Shown here one piece after another: positions 54,716-63,707 of a stretch of 64,000 nucleotides of DNA. The stretch spans positions 4,412,501 to 4,476,500 of the forward strand of contig JAMLJC010000001.1 in the NCBI GenBank assembly GCA_023953845.1, written 5' to 3'. The first letter of the stretch is position 1, and each line of letters begins with the position of its first letter. A program made the position numbers and the translations under genes. Under the pieces are notes generated by a model. That model was not told the DNA's origin, did no database searches, and saw only the letters and a program-made list of their open reading frames with translations. The stretch is from Rhizobiaceae bacterium. GTDB taxonomy: Bacteria; Pseudomonadota; Alphaproteobacteria; Rhizobiales; Rhizobiaceae.

Positions 54716-54840
54716 AAAGATTTCGTCGGGCTCATCCTCCTCCCAGACCCCGGCGGATATGGTCGGCAATCTCCTCCTCCCGATTGCTGACCGGCAAAAA
54801 CGACTTCCGCCGGATCTCCTCCCCCGGCGGAAGTTGTTCC
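54716..54840 (+). ncRNA. CCUCCUCCC-motif small RNA, copy 1 (alpha-r14 / cuckoo type)
   Basis: Three anti-Shine-Dalgarno motifs: CCTCCTCCC at 54736-54744 and 54773-54781, and TCTCCTCCC in the terminator loop at about 54815-54823. The second sits in the loop of a hairpin (GGTCGGCAAT / ATTGCTGACC, one G-U wobble that pairs only on the plus strand). The third sits in the loop of an 11-bp perfect stem (ACTTCCGCCGG / CCGGCGGAAGT, 54803-54834). This matches the alpha-r14 RNAs of rhizobia and the cuckoo RNAs of Rhodobacter. The T run after the last stem is weak. Ends are estimates. Confidence 0.82.
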
Positions 54841-54874
54841 CCGAGGTCTCCGCAGCCTCGATAAACACAGGCGG

Positions 54875-55001
54875 AAGGAATTTCGTCGGCGCCTACCTCC
54901 TCCCAGGCAAAGACGGATACGGCCGGCCTCTCCTCCTCCCGATGGCCGGTCGGGCGTAACGACACCCGCCGGATCTCCTCCCCCGGCGGGTGTTGTCTTT
55001 T
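54875..55001 (+). ncRNA. CCUCCUCCC-motif small RNA, copy 2 (alpha-r14 / cuckoo type)
   Basis: Second copy with the same plan. It shares the start TTTCGTCGG with copy 1. CCTCCTCCC is at 54896-54904 and 54932-54940; the second is in the loop of CGGCCGGCC / GGCCGGTCG (54920-54952). The terminator stem ACACCCGCCGG / CCGGCGGGTGT (54962-54993) again has the loop ATCTCCTCCC and is followed by TGTCTTTT. The stem sequences differ from copy 1 by compensating changes (TTC/GAA against ACC/GGT positions), strong evidence that the structure is selected. Ends are estimates. Confidence 0.87.
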
Positions 55002-55121
55002 GGGACTCTCCGAATCCGCTGTTTCATTCCGAAGTCTGCGTCCGGTGCGCATCGACGCTGGCGTCGGCGTGTCCGTCGCCCTATGTTCATCGGAATCCTC
55101 GCCAACCCTCCCCGGAGCTTC

Positions 55122-56078
55122 ATGATGAAAAAGCGCCCGCTCGGCCGCACCGGCATCGCCATCGCCCCTGTCGTCTTCGGCGGCAACGTCTTCGGATGGA
55201 CGGCGGACAAGCAGACGTCTTTCGCCCTTCTCGACCGGTTCGTGGAGGCCGGATACAACGCCATCGACACGGCCGATGCCTATTCGCGATGGGTGCCCGG
55301 CAACTCCGGCGGCGAATCGGAGGCGATCATCGGCGAATGGCAGAAGAGCCGCGGCAATCGCGACCAAATCGTCATCATCACCAAGGTCGGCTCCGACATG
55401 GGCCAGGGCCATACGGATCTCTCGGCGCAATGGATCGCCGAGGAGGTCGAAGCCTCGCTGCGGCGCCTGCAGACCGACCATATCGACGTCTACCTGTCGC
55501 ATTGGCCGGATTCGCGCACGCCTTACGCCGAGACGCTGGGCGCTTATGAGAAACTGATGAAGGCCGGCAAGGTCCGCTCCGTCGGGGCCTCCAACCTCGA
55601 CGCGGCGCAACTGCGCGAAGCGCTCGACGTGTCGGCGAAGGAAAATCTGCCGCGCTACGACGTCCTGCAACCGGAGTACAACCTCTACGATCGCGGCTCC
55701 TTCGACGGCCCGCTGCGCGATCTCACCATGGCCGAGGAGATAGGCGTCATTACCTACTTCAGCCTTGCGAAGGGCTTTCTGTCCGGAAAATACCGCGAGA
55801 AGGCCGATCTTGGCAAAAGCCCACGCGGTGGCGGTGTCGAGGGCTATCTCAACCCGCGCGGCTTCGCGATCCTTGCCGCGCTCGATGAGGTTTCAGCCAA
55901 ACACGGGGCGACGCAGGCGGAAGTCGCCCTCGCCTGGATCGTCGCGCGCGAAGGCGTCACAGCGCCGATCGCCAGCGCCACGTCACTCCAGCAACTGGAA
56001 AGTCTGAGCAAGGGCGGAACGCTCGAGCTCGACCGGGACGACATCGCCCGGCTGGACAAGGCAAGCGCGCCGGCCTGA
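55122..56078 (+). CDS. aldo/keto reductase
   Basis: Aldo/keto reductase of 318 residues, NADPH-dependent. The catalytic Asp and Tyr are in NAIDTADAYSRW, the Lys in IVIITKVGSDM and the His in VYLSHWPDSRT, giving the full tetrad. The C-terminal cofactor region is VAPIAS-like (TAPIASATSLQQLE). The pattern fits the AKR11/12-type group (YghZ/Tas-like) of unknown natural substrate. ATG at 55122, or the next codon 55125, has CGGAG five to eight bases upstream. The small RNA terminator upstream separates it from the DUF1127 locus. Confidence 0.92.
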   Translation: MMKKRPLGRTGIAIAPVVFGGNVFGWTADKQTSFALLDRFVEAGYNAIDTADAYSRWVPGNSGGESEAIIGEWQKSRGNRDQIVIITKVGSDMGQGHTDLSAQWIAEEVEASLRRLQTDHIDVYLSHWPDSRTPYAETLGAYEKLMKAGKVRSVGASNLDAAQLREALDVSAKENLPRYDVLQPEYNLYDRGSFDGPLRDLTMAEEIGVITYFSLAKGFLSGKYREKADLGKSPRGGGVEGYLNPRGFAILAALDEVSAKHGATQAEVALAWIVAREGVTAPIASATSLQQLESLSKGGTLELDRDDIARLDKASAPA

Positions 56079-56085
56079 GCGGGGA

Positions 56086-56658
56086 TCAGCGCTGGCCGCC
56101 CACGCCGCGCCTCTTCCATTCGCTCAGGGGCATGATGTCAGGCGCGCCGCCGGCTGGCTCGTACCAGCTGTCGACCGTCCATTTCTTGCCCGATCGCTCC
56201 TGCAGGACGGCGGTGAAATGCGGATAGCGGCCATCCGCGAAGAAACCGCGTGAGGCGCGGCGCATCACCTTGTGATGCTTCAGCAGTCCGCGCCTTTCTG
56301 CGAGCTTGAGAATGGACGTCGTGTTGGTCGACTCGTCCACGCAATCCATCTGGCCGCGTTCGCGTCCCGCGCCGAAATCGGATTTCGGACGATCCCTGAT
56401 ACCCACGACCGCCGCTGCGCGACGCTCATAGAACTGCACCAGCCTCGACACGGCGCGCCGCTCCGCCGCCGGAGAGCCGTGGCCTGAACGCAGGATCGAA
56501 GTGATCTGCCGCATATCGCCTGCGCCGAGCGTCAACCGCGTCTTGAAGTGACAGGAATAGCCATGACAGACGGTGAGCTGTTCCGCATGAGCGTTGCCCG
56601 AAAACAAGGAAACCGCCGCGATCAAGCCGGCGAACAGCGTGGCTTTGGTCAGCATCAT
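56086..56658 (-). CDS. hypothetical exported protein
   Basis: Protein of 190 residues with a clear signal peptide (MMLTKATLFAGLIAAVSLFS, cleavage near AHA). The mature part begins EQLTVCHGYSCHFKTRL and has a third Cys in QMDCVDESTNTTSI; the segment ERRGLLKHHKV and the end KWTVDSWYEPAGGAPDIMP look conserved-domain-like (a cysteine-protease-like order Cys, His, and Asn/Asp is possible but unproven). It resembles unnamed proteins of Hyphomicrobiales. It converges with the aldo/keto reductase across seven bases. Confidence 0.75.
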   Translation of the reverse strand: MMLTKATLFAGLIAAVSLFSGNAHAEQLTVCHGYSCHFKTRLTLGAGDMRQITSILRSGHGSPAAERRAVSRLVQFYERRAAAVVGIRDRPKSDFGAGRERGQMDCVDESTNTTSILKLAERRGLLKHHKVMRRASRGFFADGRYPHFTAVLQERSGKKWTVDSWYEPAGGAPDIMPLSEWKRRGVGGQR

Positions 56659-56744
56659 GCCCCTTCATAGCGCATATCCATTAACGGCAACTCTGGCGCC
56701 GCGCGCAGATTGCTTTCCGATTGTCGCCGCCTTATGTCCCCGGC

Positions 56745-58172
56745 ATGACGACAACGAAGCCCATTCATGTCATCGGCGGCGGTCTTGCCGGCTCGGAAGC
56801 GGCCTGGCAGGCGGCCGAAGCCGGCGTGCCCGTGATCCTGCACGAGATGCGGCCGGTGCGCGGCACCGAGGCGCACAAGACGGAAGGCCTTGCCGAGCTC
56901 GTCTGCTCCAACTCGTTCCGCTCGGATGATGCGCAGACGAACGCCGTCGGGCTGCTGCACGCCGAGATGCGGCTCGCAAACTCTCTCATCATGGCGTCCG
57001 GCGACGCGCATCAGGTGCCGGCCGGCAGCGCGCTGGCCGTGGACCGCGACGGCTTTTCCGACGCGGTGACGGCGAAGCTCGAAGCGCATCCGCTCGTCAC
57101 GATCGTGCGCGAGGAAGTCGCCGGCCTGCCGCCGGCGGACTGGGATCAGGCGATCATCGCCACAGGCCCCCTCACCGCGCCGTCGCTCGCCGAGGCGATC
57201 GCGCGGGAAACCGGCGCGGATGCGCTCGCCTTCTTCGACGCCATCGCGCCGATCGTGCATTTCGACACGATCGACATGGATGTCTGCTGGTTCCAGTCCC
57301 GATACGACAAGGTCGGACCCGGGGGCACCGGCAAGGACTACATCAACTGCCCGATGGACAAGGCGCAGTACGAGGCCTTCGTGCAGGCGCTGATCGACGG
57401 CCAGAAGACCGAGTTCAAGGAATGGGAAGGCACGCCCTATTTCGACGGCTGCCTGCCGATCGAGATCATGGCCGAGCGCGGCGCCGAGACGCTGCGGCAC
57501 GGGCCGATGAAACCTATGGGCCTGACCAATGCGCATAATCCGACGGTGAAGGCCTATGCCGTGGTGCAGCTTCGGCAGGACAACGCGCTGGGCACGCTCT
57601 ACAACATGGTCGGCTTCCAGACGAAGCTGAAGCATGGCGAGCAGACCCGCATCTTCCGCATGATCCCGGGACTTGAGAACGCGGAATTCGCGCGGCTCGG
57701 CGGCCTGCACCGCAACACCTACATCAACTCGCCGACCCTGCTCGACGGCAGCCTGCAACTGAAGTCACGGTCCGGCCTGCGCTTCGCCGGCCAGATCACC
57801 GGCTGTGAAGGCTATGTCGAAAGCGCGGCCATCGGCCTCTTGGCCGGGCGCTTCGCCGCCGCCGCGCGGCTCGGCAAGCCGGTTCCGGTTCCGCCCGCCA
57901 CGACGGCGTTCGGCGCGCTGCTCAACCACATCACCGGCGGACACATCGTCTCCGACGACGAGCCCGGCAAGCGTTCGTTCCAGCCGATGAACGTAAATTT
58001 CGGCCTGTTCCCGCCGCTGGAGCCCGGCACGAAGCTCAGGCCGGACGGGTTCGAGGGCCGTTTCCGCGGCAAGGACAAGTCGATCGCCAAGAAGAAAGCC
58101 ACGGCCGCGCGCGCCTTGCGCGACTGCCGGGAATGGCTCGGGATTGCCGAGGCGCGCGAAGCGGCGGAGTAA
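56745..58172 (+). CDS. trmFO: methylenetetrahydrofolate--tRNA-(uracil-5)-methyltransferase
   Basis: TrmFO, 475 residues, the folate- and FAD-dependent enzyme that makes 5-methyluridine at position 54 of tRNAs. The N-terminal FAD motif is HVIGGGLAGSEAAWQ, followed by the typical EMRPVRGTEAHKT and CSNSFRSDDAQTNAVGLL. The catalytic cysteine region is GLTNAHNPT-adjacent and the C-terminal part has GQITGCEGYVESAA and NVNFGLFPPL. ATG at 56745 is used rather than one eight codons earlier, as it sits at the usual family start. Confidence 0.96.
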   Translation: MTTTKPIHVIGGGLAGSEAAWQAAEAGVPVILHEMRPVRGTEAHKTEGLAELVCSNSFRSDDAQTNAVGLLHAEMRLANSLIMASGDAHQVPAGSALAVDRDGFSDAVTAKLEAHPLVTIVREEVAGLPPADWDQAIIATGPLTAPSLAEAIARETGADALAFFDAIAPIVHFDTIDMDVCWFQSRYDKVGPGGTGKDYINCPMDKAQYEAFVQALIDGQKTEFKEWEGTPYFDGCLPIEIMAERGAETLRHGPMKPMGLTNAHNPTVKAYAVVQLRQDNALGTLYNMVGFQTKLKHGEQTRIFRMIPGLENAEFARLGGLHRNTYINSPTLLDGSLQLKSRSGLRFAGQITGCEGYVESAAIGLLAGRFAAAARLGKPVPVPPATTAFGALLNHITGGHIVSDDEPGKRSFQPMNVNFGLFPPLEPGTKLRPDGFEGRFRGKDKSIAKKKATAARALRDCREWLGIAEAREAAE

Positions 58173-58195
58173 ATCTCCGTCGACCTCCGGCGGTA

Positions 58196-59179
58196 CTATT
58201 CCGCCGGTTGAACCGCTCCTGCCGCGCCGCTCTTGCGTGGCAGATCGGGCAGGCCCTGCATCCCGGCCTGTTCGGGATGCAGCATGACATATTGCGCCTT
58301 CAGGTCGTCGGACGTCTTGCGGCTGCCGTCATGGCTCCATCCGGGCGGCGCGAACATGTACATCAGGCGCTCGCGAAACGTCAGGCCGGGTTTCATCACG
58401 TCCTTGAAGATCGAAATCCACTCGTGGAAAGCGACGTAGAACAGGTTGAACGTGCCGATGTTCTGGACGAGCCCGTATTTCGGCATGTCCTCGTCGCGCT
58501 CCTCGACGAAGGTGCCGAACATCCGGTCCCAGATGATGAAGACGCCGCCATAATTGGCGTCGAGGTAGCGCGGATTGCTCGAATGATGCACGCGGTGATG
58601 CGACGGCGTGTTCATCACATACTCGATCGGCTTCCAGAGCTTGCCCACCGTCTCCGTGTGCAGGAGGAACTGGTAGGCAAGATTGATGCCGCCGACGAAG
58701 AGGATGAGCAGCGGGTGGAAGCCCAGCCACGCCAGCGGCAGGTAGAGCAGGAACGAGCCGGTGAAGATGGTCGTCCAGGGTTGTCGCAGCGCCGTGGTGA
58801 GATTGTAGTGCTGGCTCGAATGGTGGTTGACATGGTCCGCCCACCACCAGCGGATGCGGTGCAGGCCGGCGTGGTACACATAACGCCTGAAATCGTCGAG
58901 CACGAAGCACAGGACGGCCGACCACCAGGTGATGCCGGGATCGAATATCCGGTAGTTGTAGGCCCACTGCATCATCGCGATGAGCGCGATTGCGTAGATG
59001 ATGCCCGTCGCGACATTGCCGACACCCATCAAAAGGCTCGTCATCGCGTCCCGGCGCTCATACTGGCCCCTGGCCTTGCCGAGCCAGATCAATCCAAGCT
59101 CGATCAGGATGCCAACGACGTAAAGCGGGATCGCAAGTTGCCCCGTGTTCGGCAACTCGATGTTCGCCAGGCTGTCCAT
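58196..59179 (-). CDS. sterol desaturase/fatty acid hydroxylase family protein
   Basis: Membrane di-iron hydroxylase of 327 residues. The eight-histidine pattern is visible: DDFRRYVYHAGLHR, WADHVNHHSSQHYN, FLLHTETVG and HHRVHHSSNPRYLD. Four to five hydrophobic helices surround it. Relatives act on sterols, carotenoids, ether lipids or fatty acids; the substrate here is unknown, although bacteria of this type have no sterol pathway. It stands alone, convergent with trmFO. Confidence 0.9.
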   Translation of the reverse strand: MDSLANIELPNTGQLAIPLYVVGILIELGLIWLGKARGQYERRDAMTSLLMGVGNVATGIIYAIALIAMMQWAYNYRIFDPGITWWSAVLCFVLDDFRRYVYHAGLHRIRWWWADHVNHHSSQHYNLTTALRQPWTTIFTGSFLLYLPLAWLGFHPLLILFVGGINLAYQFLLHTETVGKLWKPIEYVMNTPSHHRVHHSSNPRYLDANYGGVFIIWDRMFGTFVEERDEDMPKYGLVQNIGTFNLFYVAFHEWISIFKDVMKPGLTFRERLMYMFAPPGWSHDGSRKTSDDLKAQYVMLHPEQAGMQGLPDLPRKSGAAGAVQPAE

Positions 59180-59313
59180 TCGGCCGCTCCGCCTGCGGTT
59201 TAAGGAAGCGTTTACTATGCCAGATCGGGCGCCAGAACGAAAGTCGAGGAACCCGGGAGACTTTTCAGTCCGGCGAAATCGTCTCGGTTATGGTAAACGG
59301 CCGGCGTGACGTA

Positions 59314-59730
59314 TCAGCTTTGGCCGAGTGCGGCGCTGACGAAATCGCGGTCGGCGGCCGAGGCAAAGTCGAAGCGCAGGCGGCGCAGCGTGACGTCGTG
59401 AAAACGTATGGTGAGGGCGTTCTCCCCGCTGCGGGCGAGCTCCGCAATGTCCGCTTTCCCGATTTGCCGGACCACGAACCTGTCGCCGAGGCCGCGCACC
59501 AGCCCGATGCCGCCATCCGGCAGTTCGATGAAGGCGTTGCGCCTGTCCGGGGTCACGATCACCCGGCCGGCGGTGGAAGCGTCCAGTTCGGGGTGCTCGG
59601 CATAGAACGCGTCCAGCGCCTCGGCTTCCGAGGACAATCGCCCGCCGCTCTTGTTTCCGGCAAAGCGCAGCAGCACGTCGATCAGCACCAGTCCGCCGAC
59701 GATCAGGCCAACAAGCAGAAGAGGATGCAT
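59314..59730 (-). CDS. hypothetical membrane-anchored protein
   Basis: Protein of 138 residues with a single N-terminal helix (LLLVGLIVGGLVLIDVLL) and a soluble domain containing FIELPDGGIGLVRGLGDRF and LTIRFHDVTLRRLRFDF, which looks like a small beta-rich fold. No named family is recognised. It is the last gene of the yajC-secDF series, 127 bases after the phytoene-synthase-like gene, on the same strand. Confidence 0.7.
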   Translation of the reverse strand: MHPLLLVGLIVGGLVLIDVLLRFAGNKSGGRLSSEAEALDAFYAEHPELDASTAGRVIVTPDRRNAFIELPDGGIGLVRGLGDRFVVRQIGKADIAELARSGENALTIRFHDVTLRRLRFDFASAADRDFVSAALGQS

Positions 59731-59857
59731 CCCACCTCACCCGACACGCGCAACCGGGCAGCAAACGTGAAAGCAGGCGCAGTCCCGCATCGCCACCACG
59801 ACTCGCAGGAATAGCCGAGACGCCTCCCCGCCGTAAGGCCTTGCGCGCGATTCCCGG

Positions 59858-60700
59858 CTACCAGCCCCGACTGGCCGCGCGCAGCAGCAGCCAATGCCGC
59901 CGTAGCGCGGAAAGCCCGGACGATGAGGTCGGCGCGCTGGCCCCCGATGCCGACAACCTTCCGAGATAGGCGGGCGTCAGCGCCAGCGGCAGGAAAGCCG
60001 GACGCAAAATGGCCGGCAGCGCGTCGGCATGCTTTCGGAAGGCCGCGAGATGCTCGCTGGCAAGGGCGATCATCGCTTCGACCGCCCGGCGGGAGGCAAC
60101 CCCGTCGGGCGAGGCGACGAACTCCTCCGGCGTCGTTCCGGCAGCCGCGAGAATGTCGCGCGGGACGTAGCACTGTCCCCTCGCCCGATGCAGCGGCAGC
60201 AGCCGCAACAGGCCGGTGATCCCCTGCGCGCATCCGGCATGGCCGGCGAGTTCCGCCTGCTTCACGGCGGCGGCCGGATCGAGAATCATCGCCGCAAGCT
60301 GGATGACCGCGGAGGCGGTTTCCCCGCAATAGCCCTCCAGATCGCCGCGCGTCGGCATCGGATCGTCGAAGAGGTCGAACATGCGGGCTTCGAGGTAGTT
60401 GGCGAAAGCGCCACGGGGCAGATGATGCTCGTCGATGGTCCGGAGCAGCGCCTCCGCGACCGGATGGCCGTCGGCCGAGCGCCCGAATCCCGCGTCGATG
60501 ACCTCGTGCCACCATTGCAGACGCACCTCGCCCGACAGCGCCTCGCGGATGCGGTCGCGGATGCCGGCCACTTCGGCATTGAAGGCATAGAGCGAAAAAA
60601 GCGCGGCGCGCTTGTCTTCAGGTGCGTAAAGCGTGGCAAGATAACGGTCGGGATCGGTGTCCCGAACCGTCTTCATAACGATGTCTTCGCGCGCGGTCAC
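59858..60700 (-). CDS. squalene/phytoene synthase family protein, NDUFAF6-like
   Basis: Protein of 280 residues with the all-helical squalene/phytoene synthase fold (RYLATLYAPEDKRAALFSLYA at the start, read in parts). The first catalytic aspartate motif is degenerate (FNAEVAGIRDRIRE), and the sequence around it (AFNAEVAGIRD ... RLQWWHEVID) resembles mitochondrial NDUFAF6, a complex I assembly factor without known synthase activity. The second motif reads YCGETASAVIQL. It overlaps no other gene but starts right after the Mth938-like gene (one base), so translation is probably coupled. Carotenoid synthesis is unlikely: no other carotenoid gene is near. Confidence 0.82.
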   Translation of the reverse strand: MTAREDIVMKTVRDTDPDRYLATLYAPEDKRAALFSLYAFNAEVAGIRDRIREALSGEVRLQWWHEVIDAGFGRSADGHPVAEALLRTIDEHHLPRGAFANYLEARMFDLFDDPMPTRGDLEGYCGETASAVIQLAAMILDPAAAVKQAELAGHAGCAQGITGLLRLLPLHRARGQCYVPRDILAAAGTTPEEFVASPDGVASRRAVEAMIALASEHLAAFRKHADALPAILRPAFLPLALTPAYLGRLSASGASAPTSSSGLSALRRHWLLLRAASRGW

Positions 60701-60701
60701 G

Positions 60702-61091
60702 TCACGCGACGGCGATCAGGGCGGCGGCAACCGCCCGGTCTTCCGCAAGCAGCACGTTGTATGTCCGCACCGCAGCCCCGGTGGACATCGGATCGGACGA
60801 AATGCCCGCGTCCTTCAACGCCGTCCGCAGGTCGCGGGGCATGGGGCGCAGCGCTTCGCCCATGCCGACGAGGAGGATTTCGATGCCTTCCGCCTCCGTC
60901 ATAACCTTCGCGAAGTCGGCGGCCGACAGGGCTTGCGGGTCCGCCGGCTCCCAGCCGTGGATGCCGCTGGGCAGGCAGAGGATCGAACCCCTGTGCGACA
61001 TGTCGGCAAACCGGAAGCCGCCATTGCCATAGGCCTCGATCGGCGCGCGGCCCGGAAAGTGCGCCGCGCGGATGACGAGGCCCGAAGACAT
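60702..61091 (-). CDS. Mth938-like domain protein, NDUFAF3-like
   Basis: Protein of 129 residues with an Mth938/DUF498 domain: YGNGGFRFADMSHRGSIL, LVGMGEALRPMPRDLRTAL and STGAAVRTYNVLLAEDRAV. This domain is shared with mitochondrial NDUFAF3, a complex I assembly factor. It lies six bases after secDF and one base before the NDUFAF6-like gene, so all three are co-transcribed. The bacterial function is not established. Confidence 0.88.
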   Translation of the reverse strand: MSSGLVIRAAHFPGRAPIEAYGNGGFRFADMSHRGSILCLPSGIHGWEPADPQALSAADFAKVMTEAEGIEILLVGMGEALRPMPRDLRTALKDAGISSDPMSTGAAVRTYNVLLAEDRAVAAALIAVA

Positions 61092-61097
61092 GACGCG

Positions 61098-63659
61098 TCA
61101 GGTCTTGGACGGCTGCGCGCCGCTCGGAACGACGTTCTTCGCTCCGCCAGGCTGGTCGAACATATCCGGCCGAAGCTTGAACAGGATCAGCAGCGGTCCC
61201 GCGATGAAGAGCGAGGAATACGTTCCAACGAACACGCCCACGATGATGGCGAAGACGAAGGACGAGATGACCTCCCCGCCGAAGAAGTAGAGCGATATCA
61301 GCGCCAGAAGCACCGTCAGGCCCGTGAGGATGGTGCGCGACAACGTCTGGTTGAGGGAGATGTTGATCACCTCCTCGATCGGCATCTTCTTGTATTTTCG
61401 CAGCATTTCGCGGATTCGGTCATAGATGACCACCGTGTCGTTGATCGAATAGCCGATCACGGTGAGGATCGCCGCGATACTCGACAGGTTGAATTCGAGG
61501 CCGAGGAAGACGTAGAGGCCGACGATCATGATGACGTCGTGGATGGTCGAAATGACCGCGCCGACGCCGAACTGCCATTCGAAGCGGAACCAGATGTAGA
61601 CGAGCAGCGCCAGCATGGAGAGCGTGATGCCAATGGTTCCCGTCCAGGCAAGCTCGGCCGAAATGGTCGGCCCGACGACCTCGATGCGCCGGAAGTCGTA
61701 GCTGTCCTCGAGTTCGGCCCGCACCTTGTCGACGACGGACTGCTCCGCATTGTCGCCGCCGTCCTGCGCCTGCACCCGGATCATCAGGTCGTTACCAGCC
61801 CCGAAGGCCTGGACCTGGACCTCCCCGATATTCAGCTCGTTGAGACGCGAGCGCACGTCTCCCGGATCGGCAGGGCCGCTTTTCGACTGAACCTCGATCA
61901 TCGAGCCGCCGCGGAAGTCGATGCCGTAGTTGAAGTCGACCATGGTCATCATGACGATGACCCCGACCGACAGAATGCCCGACAATGCGAAGCCGATGTT
62001 CCGGTAGCGCATGAAGGGAACACGCGGGTCGAGTGGAAGATAATGCACGAGACCGGCCGGGAATTCCGACGGACGCCAGCGCCGCACCCAGAACGCGATC
62101 AGCCAGCGCGTCAGGGTGAAGGCCGTGAAGACGGTCGTGACGATACCGATGCCCAGCGTCACCGCGAAGCCGCGCACCGGGCCGGTGCCCATGTAGAACA
62201 GGATCACGGCCACGATCAGCGTGGTGAGATTGGCGTCCACGACGGTGGCGAGAGCGCGCGCGAAGCCCGAATCGAAGGATTGGACCATCGACCGCCCCAT
62301 CTTTCGCTCCTCGCGCACACGCTCGAAGATGATGACGTTGGAATCCACCGCCATGCCCATCGTCAGAACGATGCCGGCGATACCAGGCAGCGTCAGCGTT
62401 GCGCCGAGCACCGACAGGATCGCGACGATGAGCGCCACATTGGCTGCAAGGGCTATGTTGGCGATGATGCCGAGCTTGCCGTAGACGGCCAGCATGCAGA
62501 CGATCACGAGCACGGCGCCGATCGCCGATGCGATCTGACCGGCGGCGATGGAATCGGCGCCAAGGCTCGGGCCGACAGTGCGTTCCTCGACGATCGTCAG
62601 GTCGGCCGGAAGTGCCCCGGCGCGCAGCAGCACGGCAAGGTCGTTGGCGCTCTGGGCGGTGAAGCTGCCCGAAATCTGGCCGCTGCCGCCGAGGATCGGC
62701 TCGTTGATGCGCGGCGCCGAGATAACCTGCTTGTCGAGGATGATGGCGAACAGCCGACCGACATTCTGCTGCGTAGCCTGCCCGAAGCGCGTCGCGCCCT
62801 TGGCGTCGAAGCGGAACGAAACCACCGGCTCGTTGGTGCGCGAATCGAACGTCGCCTGCGCGTCTACGAGATTCTCGCCCGACACGATGACGCGGTCCTC
62901 GATCAGATACGGAACCGGGGGATCGTCCATCGAGTAGATCACGGAGGAACCGGCCGGGGGACGGCCTTCGATGGCCTCCTGCACCGGCACGGAGGTGTCG
63001 ACCATCTGGAATGTCAGCTTGGCCGTCTGGCCGAGAATGTCCTTCAGGCGCTGCGGGTCCTGCAAACCGGGCACCTGCACGAGGATGCGGTCGGAACCCT
63101 GACGCTGGATGATCGGCTCGGTCGTGCCGAGTTCGTTGACGCGGCGGCCGATCACCTCGATGGACTGCGTGACGGCGGAACTGACGCGATAGGCAAGGCC
63201 CTGATCGGTGATGGTGTATCGCAGGAGGCCGGGTTCCGGCTCCTCCAGCGCAAGCTCGGACACGGAGCCGGTGCCGAAGAGCGTGTTGCTGACGGGCGCC
63301 GTGAGCTGCGCCAGCGCCGTCTTCGCCTTCTCGACCTCGGCGGCGTCCCGGATGCGAACCTGCACGCTCCGTCCCGTCCCCGAAAGACCCGTATAGCCGA
63401 TCTTGGCGTCGCGCAGCAGGGTGCGGATGTCGTCGCGCGTCGCCTGCAGCCGTTCGTCGATCAGATCCTGCTGATCGACGGCAAGCAGGATGTGCGAGCC
63501 GCCCTGCAAATCGAGGCCGAGCGTCATGGGACGCTTCGGCACCCAATCGGGCAACGAGTCGCGCGTCGATTGCGGCAGGATGTTCGGCAGCGAGAACAGG
63601 ACACCGAGAAGGACGACCACCCAGATCGAGATCGTCTTCCAGCGCGAGAAATAGAGCAT
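61098..63659 (-). CDS. secDF: protein translocase subunit SecDF (fused)
   Basis: Fused SecD-SecF protein, 853 residues, using the proton gradient to pull proteins out of the SecYEG channel. The SecD half begins MLYFSRWKTISIWVVVLLGV and has the periplasmic P1 region (LGLDLQGGSHILL) and six helices; the SecF half starts near residue 545 (FMRYRNIGFALSGILS) with VDFNYGIDFRGGSMIEV and GYSINDTVVIYDRIRE. Fusion is common in Hyphomicrobiales. yajC lies 48 bases upstream and the NDUFAF3-like gene six bases downstream. Confidence 0.97.
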   Translation of the reverse strand: MLYFSRWKTISIWVVVLLGVLFSLPNILPQSTRDSLPDWVPKRPMTLGLDLQGGSHILLAVDQQDLIDERLQATRDDIRTLLRDAKIGYTGLSGTGRSVQVRIRDAAEVEKAKTALAQLTAPVSNTLFGTGSVSELALEEPEPGLLRYTITDQGLAYRVSSAVTQSIEVIGRRVNELGTTEPIIQRQGSDRILVQVPGLQDPQRLKDILGQTAKLTFQMVDTSVPVQEAIEGRPPAGSSVIYSMDDPPVPYLIEDRVIVSGENLVDAQATFDSRTNEPVVSFRFDAKGATRFGQATQQNVGRLFAIILDKQVISAPRINEPILGGSGQISGSFTAQSANDLAVLLRAGALPADLTIVEERTVGPSLGADSIAAGQIASAIGAVLVIVCMLAVYGKLGIIANIALAANVALIVAILSVLGATLTLPGIAGIVLTMGMAVDSNVIIFERVREERKMGRSMVQSFDSGFARALATVVDANLTTLIVAVILFYMGTGPVRGFAVTLGIGIVTTVFTAFTLTRWLIAFWVRRWRPSEFPAGLVHYLPLDPRVPFMRYRNIGFALSGILSVGVIVMMTMVDFNYGIDFRGGSMIEVQSKSGPADPGDVRSRLNELNIGEVQVQAFGAGNDLMIRVQAQDGGDNAEQSVVDKVRAELEDSYDFRRIEVVGPTISAELAWTGTIGITLSMLALLVYIWFRFEWQFGVGAVISTIHDVIMIVGLYVFLGLEFNLSSIAAILTVIGYSINDTVVIYDRIREMLRKYKKMPIEEVINISLNQTLSRTILTGLTVLLALISLYFFGGEVISSFVFAIIVGVFVGTYSSLFIAGPLLILFKLRPDMFDQPGGAKNVVPSGAQPSKT

Positions 63660-63707
63660 GTCGTTCGTCCGTTACGGCGGCACGATCACATGCCGCTCGG
63701 AATGCAG

